A DNA stretch of 64,000 nucleotides, taken from NCBI RefSeq assembly GCF_003688995.1, contig NZ_PENI01000043.1, positions 17,020 through 81,019 on the forward strand. Direction: 5' to 3'. Below the pieces are notes generated by a model. That model was not told the origin of the DNA, did not search any database, and saw only the letters and a list, made by a program, of their open reading frames with translations. Made by a program: the position numbers and the translations under genes. This DNA comes from Streptomyces shenzhenensis. Lineage in GTDB: Bacteria > Actinomycetota > Actinomycetes > Streptomycetales > Streptomycetaceae. Of the stretch, positions 8,495 through 16,813 are shown piece after piece; within the stretch, counting starts at the first letter, position 1; each line of letters starts with the position of its first letter.

Positions 8495-8508
8495 CAGAAC
8501 GTTCTTTC
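8495..8508. promoter_or_regulatory. TetR operator candidate 2 (AGAACGTTCT palindrome)
   Basis: CAGAACGTTCTTTC contains the 10-bp palindrome AGAACGTTCT at 8496-8505. It is the second copy of the element, centred about 49 bases from copy 1 and 30 bases before the membrane protein gene. The two copies share AGAACGTTC. Confidence 0.7.
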
Positions 8509-8537
8509 TTCCAGAAGACTGATCGAAAGGGATCACC

Positions 8538-9098
8538 GTGAGCGCCATTGCTGCTCCGTCCGGTACCGCCGGGACCGCCTCTGCCCTGCGGCGGCTGTAC
8601 TTCGTCCGGTTCGCGTTTGCCATCGTCTGGGCCCTCGTGATGTTCACGATGGCGGCGGAGCTCAGTCCGGTCGCGATTGTGCTGCTCGTGCTGTATCCGC
8701 TGTTCGACGTGGGTGCGGCCGTCGTCGACGCGAACGCGTCGCGCACCACGGGATCGCCGGTGCTGCTCTACGTGAACATGGCGGTCAGTCTGGTCGCGGC
8801 CGTCAGCGTGGGCATCGCCTCTGCGTCCGGTATTCCGGCGGTGTTGCGCGTGTGGGGGGCCTGGGCGATCGTGTCCGGGCTGGTCCAGCTGATCGTGGCT
8901 GTTCCCCGTCGCAAGCTGGGTGGCCAGTGGCCGATGATCCTCAGCGGCGGTATCTCGGTCCTGGCCGGTGGGTCGTTCATTGCGTCGGCCGGGGCGGACA
9001 AGCCGACGCTCGCCAGCGCGATCGGCTACGCCATCCCGGGCGGCATCTTCTTCCTGGTCTCGGCCCTGCGTCTGGGTCGCGCCGCCAAGGAGAGCTGA
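8538..9098 (+). CDS. Six-helix integral membrane protein (DUF308/HdeD-like)
   Basis: GTG 8538 follows AAAGGGA. The 186-residue product has about six hydrophobic segments: FAFAIVWALVMFTMAAEL, VAIVLLVLYPLFDVGAAVV, VNMAVSLVAAVSVGIAS, WGAWAIVSGLVQLIVAV, MILSGGISVLAGGSFIAS and a final IGYAIPGGIFFLVSAL. This layout matches the small DUF308 membrane proteins, whose function is not established. It is the first gene of a probable two-gene unit with the oxidoreductase 13 bases downstream, under the divergent TetR. Confidence 0.75.
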   Translation: MSAIAAPSGTAGTASALRRLYFVRFAFAIVWALVMFTMAAELSPVAIVLLVLYPLFDVGAAVVDANASRTTGSPVLLYVNMAVSLVAAVSVGIASASGIPAVLRVWGAWAIVSGLVQLIVAVPRRKLGGQWPMILSGGISVLAGGSFIASAGADKPTLASAIGYAIPGGIFFLVSALRLGRAAKES

Positions 9099-9111
9099 CA
9101 CGGACAGCCAC

Positions 9112-10539
9112 ATGTACGACGTCATCGTGATCGGCGCGGGTCCGGTCGGGGAGAACGTGGCCGACCGGGTGGTGCAGGGCGGGCTGACCGCCGCCATCGT
9201 CGAGCGGGAACTGGTCGGTGGCGAGTGCTCCTACTGGGCCTGCATGCCGACCAAGGCACTGCTGCGGAGCACGGCCGCGCTCCGGGCGGCCCGACAGGTG
9301 CCGGGAGCGCGTGAGGCGGTGACCGGTGACCTGGACGTCCCGGCTGTGCTCCGTCGTCGTGACTCCTTTTCCTCGCACTGGAAGGACGACGGGCAGGTGT
9401 CTTGGCTCAACTCGGCTGGGATCACGCTGTACCGGGGCCAGGGACGGATCAGCTCCGACCGGGTCGTCGAGGTCACCGATGAGGCTGGTGCCGAGACGTT
9501 GCTGACTGCGAAGCACGCGGTGGTGATCGCGACGGGCAGCGCGGCGCTGCTGCCGGACATCCCTGGTCTGCGCGAGGCAGACCCGTGGAGCAGCCGGGAA
9601 GCGGCCGCTGCGAGCGCGGTTCCCGGCCGGCTCGCCGTCATCGGCGGCGGCGTCGTGGCGTCGGAGATGGCGACGGCGTTCGCCGCCCTGGGATCTTCTG
9701 TGACGATGCTGGCCCGCGACGGTGTCCTACCGCTCGCGGAGCCGTTCGTCGGAGAGCGCGTCACCGAGTCGTTGCGGGAAGCCGGTGTCTCGGTGCTCGT
9801 CGGTGCGGAGGCTGGGGCCGTGAAACGTGACGGTGACGGTACGGTGCACATCACGCTCACCACCGGCGAGCACATCGAAGCCGACGAGGTCCTCGTCGCG
9901 ATCGGCCGCACGCCGAACACCCGGGACATCGGCCTCGGCGCCGTCGGTCTGACGCAGGGTGCCTGGCTCACGGTGGACGACACGCTGCGGGTGCTCGGAG
10001 AAGACGGGGCGCCGCTGGCTGACGGGTGGCTGTATGCGGCTGGTGACGTCAACCGGCGCGTACTGCTGACCCACCAGGGCAAGTACCAGGCCCGTGCCGT
10101 GGGTGATGTCATCGTGGCGCGCGCCAAGGGCGAAGCGGTCGACGACAGACCGTGGGGCCGCCACGTGGCCACCGCTGACGAGCGTGCGGTGCCTCAAGTG
10201 GTCTTCACCGAACCGGAGATCGCGTCGGTGGGACTGACCGCGGCCGCGGCCGAGGCGGCCGGGCTGCGCATCCGCGTCGTCGACCACGACCTGGGTGCCG
10301 TCGCGGGATCGGCCCTTCACGCCGACGGATACCAGGGGCACGCCCGCATGGTCGTCGACGAGGACCGCAAGGTGATCGTCGGCTTCACACTCGTCGGGCC
10401 CGATGTCGCGGAACTGCTGCACGCCGCGACGATCGCGGTCGTCGGCGAGGTCCCACTCGACCGGCTGTGGCACGCGGTCCCGGCGTTCCCGACCGTCAGC
10501 GAGGTGTGGCTGCGGCTGCTGGAAGCATACGGCCGCTGA
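9112..10539 (+). CDS. Class I pyridine nucleotide-disulfide oxidoreductase (FAD)
   Basis: ATG 9112 begins MYDVIVIGAGPVGENVADRV, the FAD Rossmann motif G-x-G-x-x-G. The redox disulfide is in GGECSYWACMPTKALLR, a C-x4-C pair as in lipoamide dehydrogenase and mercuric reductase, though those usually read C-x-N-x-G-C. The NAD(P)H-binding fold starts LAVIGGGVVASEMATAF. The second FAD motif is GWLYAAGDVN. The dimerisation domain ends HAVPAFPTVSEVWLRLLEAY; the family's catalytic His-Glu pair is represented by H in LWHAVPAFPT, with S-E following. At 475 residues it has the usual length. The substrate is not predictable. Lipoyl or mercuric specificity is not supported by neighbours, and a role in quinone or electrophile reduction under the TetR is plausible. 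Confidence 0.85.
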   Translation: MYDVIVIGAGPVGENVADRVVQGGLTAAIVERELVGGECSYWACMPTKALLRSTAALRAARQVPGAREAVTGDLDVPAVLRRRDSFSSHWKDDGQVSWLNSAGITLYRGQGRISSDRVVEVTDEAGAETLLTAKHAVVIATGSAALLPDIPGLREADPWSSREAAAASAVPGRLAVIGGGVVASEMATAFAALGSSVTMLARDGVLPLAEPFVGERVTESLREAGVSVLVGAEAGAVKRDGDGTVHITLTTGEHIEADEVLVAIGRTPNTRDIGLGAVGLTQGAWLTVDDTLRVLGEDGAPLADGWLYAAGDVNRRVLLTHQGKYQARAVGDVIVARAKGEAVDDRPWGRHVATADERAVPQVVFTEPEIASVGLTAAAAEAAGLRIRVVDHDLGAVAGSALHADGYQGHARMVVDEDRKVIVGFTLVGPDVAELLHAATIAVVGEVPLDRLWHAVPAFPTVSEVWLRLLEAYGR

Positions 10540-10609
10540 CCGTCCGATGTTTCCTCCTCCCCAGGCGACCGCGACGGGGCAAGAGGGCGGCAGAGAAGGC
10601 AGGGGCCAT

Positions 10610-11256
10610 TGTGATTCCACGAGTCGGTACGAGGACGGCGGTTCTGAGGGCAGGGCGCTGGAGTTGCTGCGCCTGGGGGAGGGCCGTGTTCTCGAGTTCG
10701 CCGTACACGGTCCCGACCATGGACCGGTCGTTCTCTTCCACCATGGCATGCCAGGTTCGGCGGTGCCCATGGACTCCGCCCACGGCTCGGTCACTGACAG
10801 GGGGTTCGGCGTTGTCACGTACTCCCGCGCAGGCTATGGCGCGTCGACCCCGGCACCTGGGCGTACGGTTGCCGGCACCGCCGCGGCGACCCTGCCGACC
10901 TCGCCGCAGGGATGGCGAGTCTGCTCCCCGAGGTGGATGCCGCCGCGCTCACCGGTGCCTACGGCGCGGACAACGCCGCGCACATGAACCACGGACTTGC
11001 GGCTGGGGAGGACGGATGGCTCGAGGACCTTCACGCGCTGACGACACCGTGGGGATTCGACCCAGGTGACATCGCCGTTCCCGTTGATTTGTGGCACGGT
11101 GCCCTCGATCGGATGGTGCCGGTCGCGCACGGGCAGTGGCTGGCCCGGCATGTGCCGACCGTCCGTGCTCATGTCGAGGGCGGCCACGGACACATCTCGA
11201 TCGGCGCCGGAAGCCTGGGCGACAAGCTCGACCGGCTCAGGTCGAGGACATCCTGA
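10610..11256 (+). pseudogene. Alpha/beta hydrolase, internally deleted and frameshifted
   Basis: The first half, in one frame, reads VLEFAVHGPDHGPVVLFHHG then MPGSA, the oxyanion-hole HG-x-P-G motif, followed by GFGVVTYSRAGYGAS. The frame then changes near 10890-10910. The second frame continues with MASLLPEVDAAALTG, GFDPGDIAVPVDLWHGALDR and the terminal His motif EGGHGHIS. The roughly 90-100 residues that should lie between, including the G-x-S-x-G nucleophile elbow, are absent. The gene cannot make an active hydrolase. Confidence 0.75.
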
Positions 11257-11548
11257 CCGGACCGACCGTGGCGCATGGGCCTGTGGAACAACAGTTGCTC
11301 GAAGCTTTCGATCTCGCCTTCGCGGAATTCGACCGGCTGGTGCACCCGCTCCGGGTGCTCGGAATGGACCCTGCGGGACCTTGCCAACCAAGGGACGGTG
11401 GGCTCGCTGCTTGGCGTACCACTCCGGCGTGATCGCCGGCCTCCACCCCGAGCACGACCTTGCCACACTCCACGCCCTCACCCCCTACAGCAAGGCCAGT
11501 TCGATGCCTCGATCCGGCGTATCCGAGCGACTCCTGTCGCCTCCCGGC
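11257..11548. other. Degenerate stretch, no intact gene
   Basis: Short frames on the plus strand (for example one reading VEQQLLEAFDLAFAEFDRLV, then another with HSGVIAGLHPEHDLATLHAL) look like gene debris, but I cannot assign a family. The region ends at the convergent XRE regulator gene. Confidence 0.4.
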
Positions 11549-12394
11549 TCAGCCAGGGGCCAGCGATCCAGAGGTGATGATCCGTAGCAGTTCGAGTGTC
11601 TCGGCGTCGCTCGATCCAGGTCTGGCTGTGAAGAGGACGAGCTGCTGATCCCGGTCCGGGAGCAGGAGGGTGTCGCAGTCCACGGTGATCGGGCCGACCT
11701 CGGGGTGCCGGAACGTCTTGGTGATGATGGGCTTGGGCTGGACGTCGTGGCGCTGCCAGAGCCGGTCGAAGTCCTCACTGTTCGCGCGGAGTTCGGCGAC
11801 GAGGTCGCGGATCACGGGGTCGTCGGCGTAACGGGCCGCGGCGGTGCGGAGCTGGCTGACGACGTGGGGGCGGAACTCGGTCATGTCGGCGACGTCGGAA
11901 CGGGTCTTTCGAGCCACCTCGGGCAGGAAGGCACGCCGGGCGAGGTTGCGATCTGCGGGAGTCGCACCGGCAAGGTCGCCGAGAAGTGCCACCCCGAGGT
12001 CGTTCCAGGCGATGATCTCGAACGCGGCGGACAGGACGACACCCACCGCGCCGGGCAGTCGGTCGATCAAGGAGACGATGCTTGCCCTCACGGTCCGGTC
12101 GTGCGTCGCGGCGCTCTTCCGCGCTGTACCCGCCAGATCATGCAGGTGTGTGGCCTCCGCATCGGTGAGCAACAGGGCGTCGGTGATACCGGCGAGCACC
12201 TCGCTGGACGGCCGGGGTGCCCGACCCTGTTCGAGGCGGGTGTAGTACTCGGTGGAGATGTGGGCAAGGACGGCGACCTCCTCGCGGCGAAGGCCCGGAG
12301 TGCGGCGTCGGGCACCGTAGGCGAGGCCGACGTCGGAAGGGCGCAGGCGCTCACGCCGACTGCGGAGGAAGTCACCAAGCTCCTGCTTGTCCAT
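11549..12394 (-). CDS. XRE-family regulator with MmyB-like (MLTR) ligand-binding domain
   Basis: ATG 12394 (MDKQELGDFLRSRRERLRP) is chosen because the HTH begins here; the upstream extension has no family similarity. Residues 1-75 form the HTH_XRE domain, including RTPGLRREEVAVLAHISTEY and TRLEQGR. Residues about 105-270 match the MmyB-type ligand domain, with WND in IIAWNDLGVALL and the C-terminal DCDTLLLPDRDQQLVLFTA. This actinobacterial family usually controls a divergently transcribed oxidoreductase, and the SDR gene at 12481 starts 86 bases away in the opposite direction. Confidence 0.88.
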   Translation of the reverse strand: MDKQELGDFLRSRRERLRPSDVGLAYGARRRTPGLRREEVAVLAHISTEYYTRLEQGRAPRPSSEVLAGITDALLLTDAEATHLHDLAGTARKSAATHDRTVRASIVSLIDRLPGAVGVVLSAAFEIIAWNDLGVALLGDLAGATPADRNLARRAFLPEVARKTRSDVADMTEFRPHVVSQLRTAAARYADDPVIRDLVAELRANSEDFDRLWQRHDVQPKPIITKTFRHPEVGPITVDCDTLLLPDRDQQLVLFTARPGSSDAETLELLRIITSGSLAPG

Positions 12395-12480
12395 GAATCC
12401 AGTGTGCTCTCCCGGGGCTTGCGTAGCCGGGTACAGGCTGTGCCTGCCTATCGCGCGGGGCCGCGACGAGGCTGGCGGAC

Positions 12481-13287
12481 ATGACAGACCAGACAGCAAT
12501 CGACGAATCGGCTCCCGCTTCGAAGGGCGGGCTGCTCGACGGCAAGGTCATCCTGGTCACCGGCGCGAGCCGCGGGATCGGCGCGGCCGCTGCGAGCCTG
12601 TTCGCGGAGGAGGGAGCCGAGGTCGTCCTCGCCGCGCGTGACGAGACGGCCCTGCAGCGCGTCGTGGACGGGATTCGTGCCGCGGGCGGCATCGCCGACG
12701 CGGTCGTCTTCGACCTCGCCGACGCGGACAGCACCTGGGCGGGCGTAGCGCGCGCGGCGAAGCTCTACGGGCGACTCGACGGGGCGTTCAACAACGCCGG
12801 CGCTCCGCAGCAGCCCGGCCCGCTGGATGTCACCTCGGAGGAGGACATCGACGCACAGGCCACCGTTAACTTCCGCGGACAGTGGACGGCGATGAAGGCG
12901 CAGCCCGAGGCGATGCGCGCGATCGGCGGCGGCGCGATCGTGAACACCTCGAGCCTCGGCGGTCTGCGGCAGAGCACCGACCTCCCGGCCTACAGCGCGA
13001 TCAAGCGTGCCCTGAACAGCCTGACTGAGACGGCCGCGGTGACGTGGGCCCGCGAGGGCATCCGCGTGAACGCTCTCGCGCCGGGCGGAACGCTCACGGA
13101 CATGTGGAACCAGTGGGAGGCCGCGCAGCCCGGAACGATCGCGGCGGTCGGTGCCGCCGTCCCGCTCGGGCGCATGGTTGAGCCCCGAGAGGTGGCCGAG
13201 GCGGCGGCCTGGCTGCTCAGCGATCGCGCCGCGATGGTCACGGGCGTTGTGCTCCCCGTCGACGGCGGCGGCAGCGTCGCCGGCTGA
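12481..13287 (+). CDS. Short-chain dehydrogenase/reductase
   Basis: A 268-residue classical SDR. The cofactor motif T-G-x-x-x-G-x-G is VTGASRGIGAAAA, the NNAG motif is FNNAGAP, the catalytic Ser is in VNTSSLGG, and the Tyr/Lys pair is YSAIK. The C-terminus MVTGVVLPVDGGGSVAG is typical. Arg residues after strand 2 (AARDE) lean toward NADP(H), though this is weak evidence. It is divergent from the XRE/MmyB regulator, which probably controls it. The substrate is unknown. Confidence 0.9.
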   Translation: MTDQTAIDESAPASKGGLLDGKVILVTGASRGIGAAAASLFAEEGAEVVLAARDETALQRVVDGIRAAGGIADAVVFDLADADSTWAGVARAAKLYGRLDGAFNNAGAPQQPGPLDVTSEEDIDAQATVNFRGQWTAMKAQPEAMRAIGGGAIVNTSSLGGLRQSTDLPAYSAIKRALNSLTETAAVTWAREGIRVNALAPGGTLTDMWNQWEAAQPGTIAAVGAAVPLGRMVEPREVAEAAAWLLSDRAAMVTGVVLPVDGGGSVAG

Positions 13288-13328
13288 ACGGCCCGCGCGT
13301 CCCGAAACGATCCCCGAGAGGACATTTC

Positions 13329-13718
13329 ATGAGCATCGTGCTGAACGTGGGTCTCGCCCCCCGAGTCGTCGGCGACCCCGATGCGCCCAGCACAGCATTC
13401 CCGACCGTCGACTCGGCGCAGGTCCAGGCGGGACTGGACGCCGCTGCCGTCGAGCTGGCCGAGTTGGGCCTCGACTTCGAGACCTGCCTGCTCGACCGGA
13501 GTGATCACGCCGAGGAGCAGTTCCGTGCCGTCGTGAGCCAGAGGCACTACGACATCATCGTGTTCGGCGGCGGAGTGCGCCTGGAGCCGTCGATGACGCC
13601 GCTGTTCGAGAAGCTCATCAACGTCGCCCGGACCTACGCCCCCAAGGCAGTGCTCTGTTTCAACACCGGCCCCGATTCCACGGTGGATGCCGTGCGGCGG
13701 TGGTGGCCCCGGGGGTAG
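13329..13718 (+). CDS. Conserved-looking hypothetical protein, 129 aa
   Basis: ATG 13329 follows GAGAGGAC and lies 41 bases after the SDR gene, so the two are probably an operon. The product has an alternating beta/alpha pattern, ELGLDFETCLLDRS, HYDIIVFGGGVRLEPS and AVLCFNTGPDSTVDAVRRWW, resembling a small Rossmann or flavodoxin-like unit. There is no nucleotide-binding motif I can name. It is reminiscent of small hypothetical proteins often annotated next to SDR genes in Streptomyces; the function is unknown. Confidence 0.65.
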   Translation: MSIVLNVGLAPRVVGDPDAPSTAFPTVDSAQVQAGLDAAAVELAELGLDFETCLLDRSDHAEEQFRAVVSQRHYDIIVFGGGVRLEPSMTPLFEKLINVARTYAPKAVLCFNTGPDSTVDAVRRWWPRG

Positions 13719-13805
13719 CGACGCTGCGGCCATGCTCACCTGAGTTCACATGAAGAGAGGAACCTGCATGCGCGCAGCGCGCCATGACGACCACGGATCG
13801 GCTGA

Positions 13806-14081
13806 GTCCTCGACTTCGCCGTCCGGGGAGACCGGGAACGGCTCGGCATGCTCCGCCCCCTGCACGATGCCGTGGCCCTCAACGTGGTCCGCAGCGTCGA
13901 CTCGCCCGCCGAGATCCCCGACCTGACCGACCACTACGTCGACGCCCTCGCCGCCCTGGTCGACGCCAAGCTCCACGCCCGCGAGCCGGCCCGGCGCGTG
14001 CAACTGGTGGACCTGATGGGTGCACTCCAGCAGTCGGTACGCGATGCCCGCGCCGCCCGCGGTCAACCGGACGGTTCGTGA
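13806..14081 (+). pseudogene. Ku DNA-end-binding protein, C-terminal remnant
   Basis: The plus-strand translation reads FAVRGDRERLGMLRPLHDAV, then LTDHYVDALAALVDAK and VDLMGALQQSVRDARAARG. This follows the C-terminal part of bacterial Ku: the RERLALLRP strand, the helix ending in L-x-x-L-V-E-A-K, and the VDLMAALE-x-SV tail. Family knowledge says Ku acts with LigD in non-homologous end joining. The N-terminal core and the segment between these blocks are missing, so this is a fragment only. Confidence 0.6.
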
Positions 14082-14356
14082 TCATCCGCACGCCTCGTGC
14101 TGCCGGAACGGGCTTCGACGGCAGCAAGCCGCAGACGCGCCATCCGCTCCCGGTGGTGGAACCAGGCCCGCCACACGTCACGCCGGTGCTCGGACTCCTG
14201 CGGGAGAAGGGCCGCGATCGTGCTGATGACGGCGCCGGCCACCGCTACGAGAGCGGCAACGCCCCATCCGCCTGGGTAGGTCCTACCGACCAGGAGCGCC
14301 GCTCCCACGCCGGCGGGCGTAGCGGTCCAGGTGAGAATGCGGCGGAAGGTGATCAT
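14063..14356 (-). CDS. Small two-helix membrane protein, 97 aa
   Basis: ATG 14356 has AAGGACC a few bases upstream. The product begins MITFRRILTWTATPAGVGAA and has two hydrophobic helices (about residues 13-24 and 31-51), followed by a basic amphipathic tail RRDVWRAWFHHRERMARLRL. The tail suggests a cytoplasmic, membrane-attached C-terminus. No family is recognised. It overlaps the Ku remnant tail by 19 bases on the opposite strand. Confidence 0.55.
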   Translation of the reverse strand: MITFRRILTWTATPAGVGAALLVGRTYPGGWGVAALVAVAGAVISTIAALLPQESEHRRDVWRAWFHHRERMARLRLAAVEARSGSTRRADDHEPSG

Positions 14357-14789
14357 GTCGGGTCCTTCGGGTGCGGAGGGCAGACGCGCCGGATGCGCCT
14401 GCGGGGCGGGGCGTGCAGCAGTCCCAGCCCTTGTGGCGCGGGCAGCGGATCTGACAGTGCCGAAGCGTGGGGGAGCGTGGGGTTAGCCGCGCAAGTCCTG
14501 CTCGCCGACGTCGAGGGTGTGACACGACTCCGTACACAGGGCCGGCTGGGCCGCGTTGGCACCGGATGTCGGCGTACCCTCAGCATCCATCCCTGAGCAC
14601 GCCGATTCACCCGATCTGACCTGCGGCTTTGTCGAGTCATGCCCTTGAACGGCCCACGTGTGCCCGCTACGGCGCCCATCGCCGCGACTGGAGCAGCCGT
14701 ATTCCGCACCACCACTGTGGCCGGTCGACCGGGGACATACACCACAGCAGGCCAAGCCCCGCAAGCCTCCACCTCGCCGGCCGTATGCC
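14357..14789. other. Intergenic stretch, no confident gene
   Basis: About 430 bases with only shadow frames. It separates the small membrane protein from the response-regulator wreck and probably contains that wreck's lost N-terminal part in unrecognisable form. Confidence 0.4.
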
Positions 14790-15179
14790 GCCGAACTCCT
14801 GGTCGACGGCGCGGCCGTGGGCAGGGTCGGCTACATGCTGGAGGACCGCGTCAGCCCGGTCGAGGAGTTTCTCGGCACGCTGGAACGCGTCGTGGCCAGC
14901 GGCACGGTCCTCGACCCAGAGCCCGTCACCGAGCTGCTCACTCTCCGCCGCGGCACGCTGGTCGACACGCTCACCCCGCGCGAGCGCGAGGTGCTCAAGC
15001 TCAGGTGCAGGGCGTCGACAACGGCACGATCGCCACCACGCTGGTCATCACCGAACGCTCCGTGAGCAAGCGCATCGACAACGTCTTCCTCAAGCTGGCC
15101 CCCGTGGTCCGGCCAACAGCCACCGGCGCGTCCTCGCTGTTCTGGCCTACCTCAACAGCAGCTCCACCCAGCACGGTTG
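14790..15179 (+). pseudogene. LuxR/NarL-type response regulator, frameshifted remnant
   Basis: One frame gives VGRVGYMLEDRVSPVEEFLG and ends at LTPREREVLKL, the start of the LuxR HTH. The next helices, GVDNGTIATTLVITERSVSK and RIDNVFLKL, continue in a second frame. The last strand, RRVLAVLAYLNS, is in a third frame. At least two frameshifts are needed, and the phospho-acceptor half of the receiver domain is missing. The gene is dead. Confidence 0.7.
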
Positions 15180-15300
15180 ACCACCTGTCAGGCAGGAAGA
15201 CGCGTTTCCGGCCCATCTACCCATGCAATTAAGTCAGTCGGTTGATTTAAAGGGAGTGCTCGGGATTAAGTAGGCGCGCGACTGATCGGAGGAGACGGCA

Positions 15301-15546
15301 TGAGTCAGCCGAGCTCTGCGAAACCCCAGCAGTACCCGTTCACTCCCACCGGGGCGCTCTCGCCCCGAAGGAGTGGGCGGAACTCCGAAAGGAGCGTCCC
15401 GTGGCCCCGGTGACCTTTCCCAGCGGTGATCAGGCGATGCTCCTGACGCGGCACCGCGACGTGCTGCCGGCCGTCGGAGCCGGTGAACTGCGGTGTGAGG
15501 AGAGCATGTTGACCACTCCGTTGCGCGAAGTGCCGGTGACATGGTG
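15301..15546 (+). pseudogene. Cytochrome P450 with large internal deletion
   Basis: The start reads MSQPSSAKPQQYPFTPTGAL, a P450 N-terminus. After a frameshift near 15350 it continues PKEWAELRKERPVAPVTFPS and AMLLTRHRDVL, typical of the first 50 residues. It then jumps in frame to ELRCEESMLTTPLREVPVTW and stop, which is the canonical last strand of actinobacterial P450s (compare LHELPVTW at the end of the intact P450 at 18361). About 320 residues, including the heme Cys region, are missing. Its stop codon overlaps the ATG of the TetR gene. Confidence 0.75.
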
Positions 15547-16236
15547 AACGACACCACGGATCTGACGGAGCGCAGATCCCCTCGCGGGGCCGGGACCCGC
15601 GAGGCGATCATGGCGGCGGCCGAGCGCCTGTACGCCGAGCACGGTCTTTCGAGCGTCTCCAACCGGCAGATCGGCGAGGCCGCAGGGCAGGCCAACACCA
15701 CCGTCGTCAGCTACCACTTCGGCAGCAAGGCGGCGCTGGTGCGTGCCATCATGACCAGGCACGCCGCACACGTCGACGCCATCCGCCAGCGGTACGTGGA
15801 GGACGCCGGCGGCAGCGACGACGTGCGGCAGTGGGTCCGCTGCCTGGTCCGCCCCGTGACCGAGCACCTGGACACCCTCGGTGTGCCGTCCTGGCACGCG
15901 CGGTTCGCCGTGCAGGTGCTCACCGACCCCCTGATACGAGCCCTGGTCACCGACGAGTCGCTCACCCGCGACAGCCTCTGGCAGACCCTGCTCGGCCTGG
16001 GAAGATGCCTGGAGTCCACCCTCTCCGCGGACGTGCGCCGCGAGCGCGGACACATGGCCCGCCACCTGATCACCCACACCTGCGCGGAGCACGAACGGGC
16101 CCTCGCTGACGGCACGGCCGAGCCCGGCGCCTCCTGGCCGCGCACCGCGACGGCCCTTGAGGACGCGCTGGTGGGACTGCTCACCGCCCCCACGACTCAC
16201 CTCACCGGAGGCGCCGATGAAGTACCCAGCCCATGA
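15541..16236 (+). CDS. TetR family regulator upstream of the P450/ferredoxin module
   Basis: A 231-residue protein from ATG 15541, which overlaps the stop of the P450 remnant. The N-terminal HTH includes EHGLSSVSNRQIGEAAGQAN, then TTVVSYHFGSKAALVRAIM. The C-terminal domain is of the TetR type with HARFAVQVLTDPLIRALV. It is on the same strand as the ferredoxin, reductase and P450 genes and is the likely regulator of the module. Originally it was probably translationally coupled to the now-deleted P450. Confidence 0.85.
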   Translation: MVNDTTDLTERRSPRGAGTREAIMAAAERLYAEHGLSSVSNRQIGEAAGQANTTVVSYHFGSKAALVRAIMTRHAAHVDAIRQRYVEDAGGSDDVRQWVRCLVRPVTEHLDTLGVPSWHARFAVQVLTDPLIRALVTDESLTRDSLWQTLLGLGRCLESTLSADVRRERGHMARHLITHTCAEHERALADGTAEPGASWPRTATALEDALVGLLTAPTTHLTGGADEVPSP

Positions 16237-16324
16237 ACGGGGGCGTCCCCGCAGACGCCTCCGCCCGGCCGCGGCAGCGATGTCGCCGCCGACCAGGGTG
16301 TAGCGGGCTACACCCGCGGCTGGG

Positions 16325-16756
16325 GTGGCCGCTCTCTCGTCCCGCCGTCCGGCCCGCACGAAGCTGGAGGCAAGAGAACGGACCGACAGTGAGACCCGAC
16401 ATGAAGCACCGTTGTCACGCGTCGCCCACTGGACTCTGCTCGTCCTCGGGCTGCTGTTCGGTGCGGTCTCCGGCGAGTTCCTCGACGGAGAGCAGGCGAC
16501 CGCCGCCCCCTACGGCGGCCTGGCCGTCAGCCTCCTGGCGGGCCGGCGCGTCACCCGCACCCTCCAGGCCGAGCGAGCCCTGGCAAAGAAGCCCGTGCTC
16601 TGGTTCCTGTTCAACGGCACCGCCGACGCGTACTTCCGCGTCCTCGGCGAAACCGGCCGCGATCTGACCATCAGCGTCCTGCTCGCCCTTGTCTCGCTCG
16701 GCACCGCCGGCGGTCTGGTCAACGGCCACCGGAACCTGCCGAGCCTGAGTGCCTGA
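16325..16756 (+). CDS. Small membrane protein, start uncertain
   Basis: The frame is open from GTG 16325, but convincing protein-like sequence begins only around TTG 16412. From there it reads LSRVAHWTLLVLGLLFGAVS, then LAVSLLAGRRVTRTLQAERA and DLTISVLLALVSLGTAGGLV, giving two or three hydrophobic segments. No strong RBS precedes either start, and a GTG/ATG pair at 16389/16401 lies in a different frame. A frameshift at the N-terminus is therefore possible. The family is not recognised. It lies between the TetR gene and the ferredoxin gene. Confidence 0.45.
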   Translation: MAALSSRRPARTKLEARERTDSETRHEAPLSRVAHWTLLVLGLLFGAVSGEFLDGEQATAAPYGGLAVSLLAGRRVTRTLQAERALAKKPVLWFLFNGTADAYFRVLGETGRDLTISVLLALVSLGTAGGLVNGHRNLPSLSA

Positions 16757-16813
16757 TCCAGCCCACCCGCCGGGTCCGGCCTCTGTCCCCCCCACCGAAA
16801 CACGAGGAGAACC

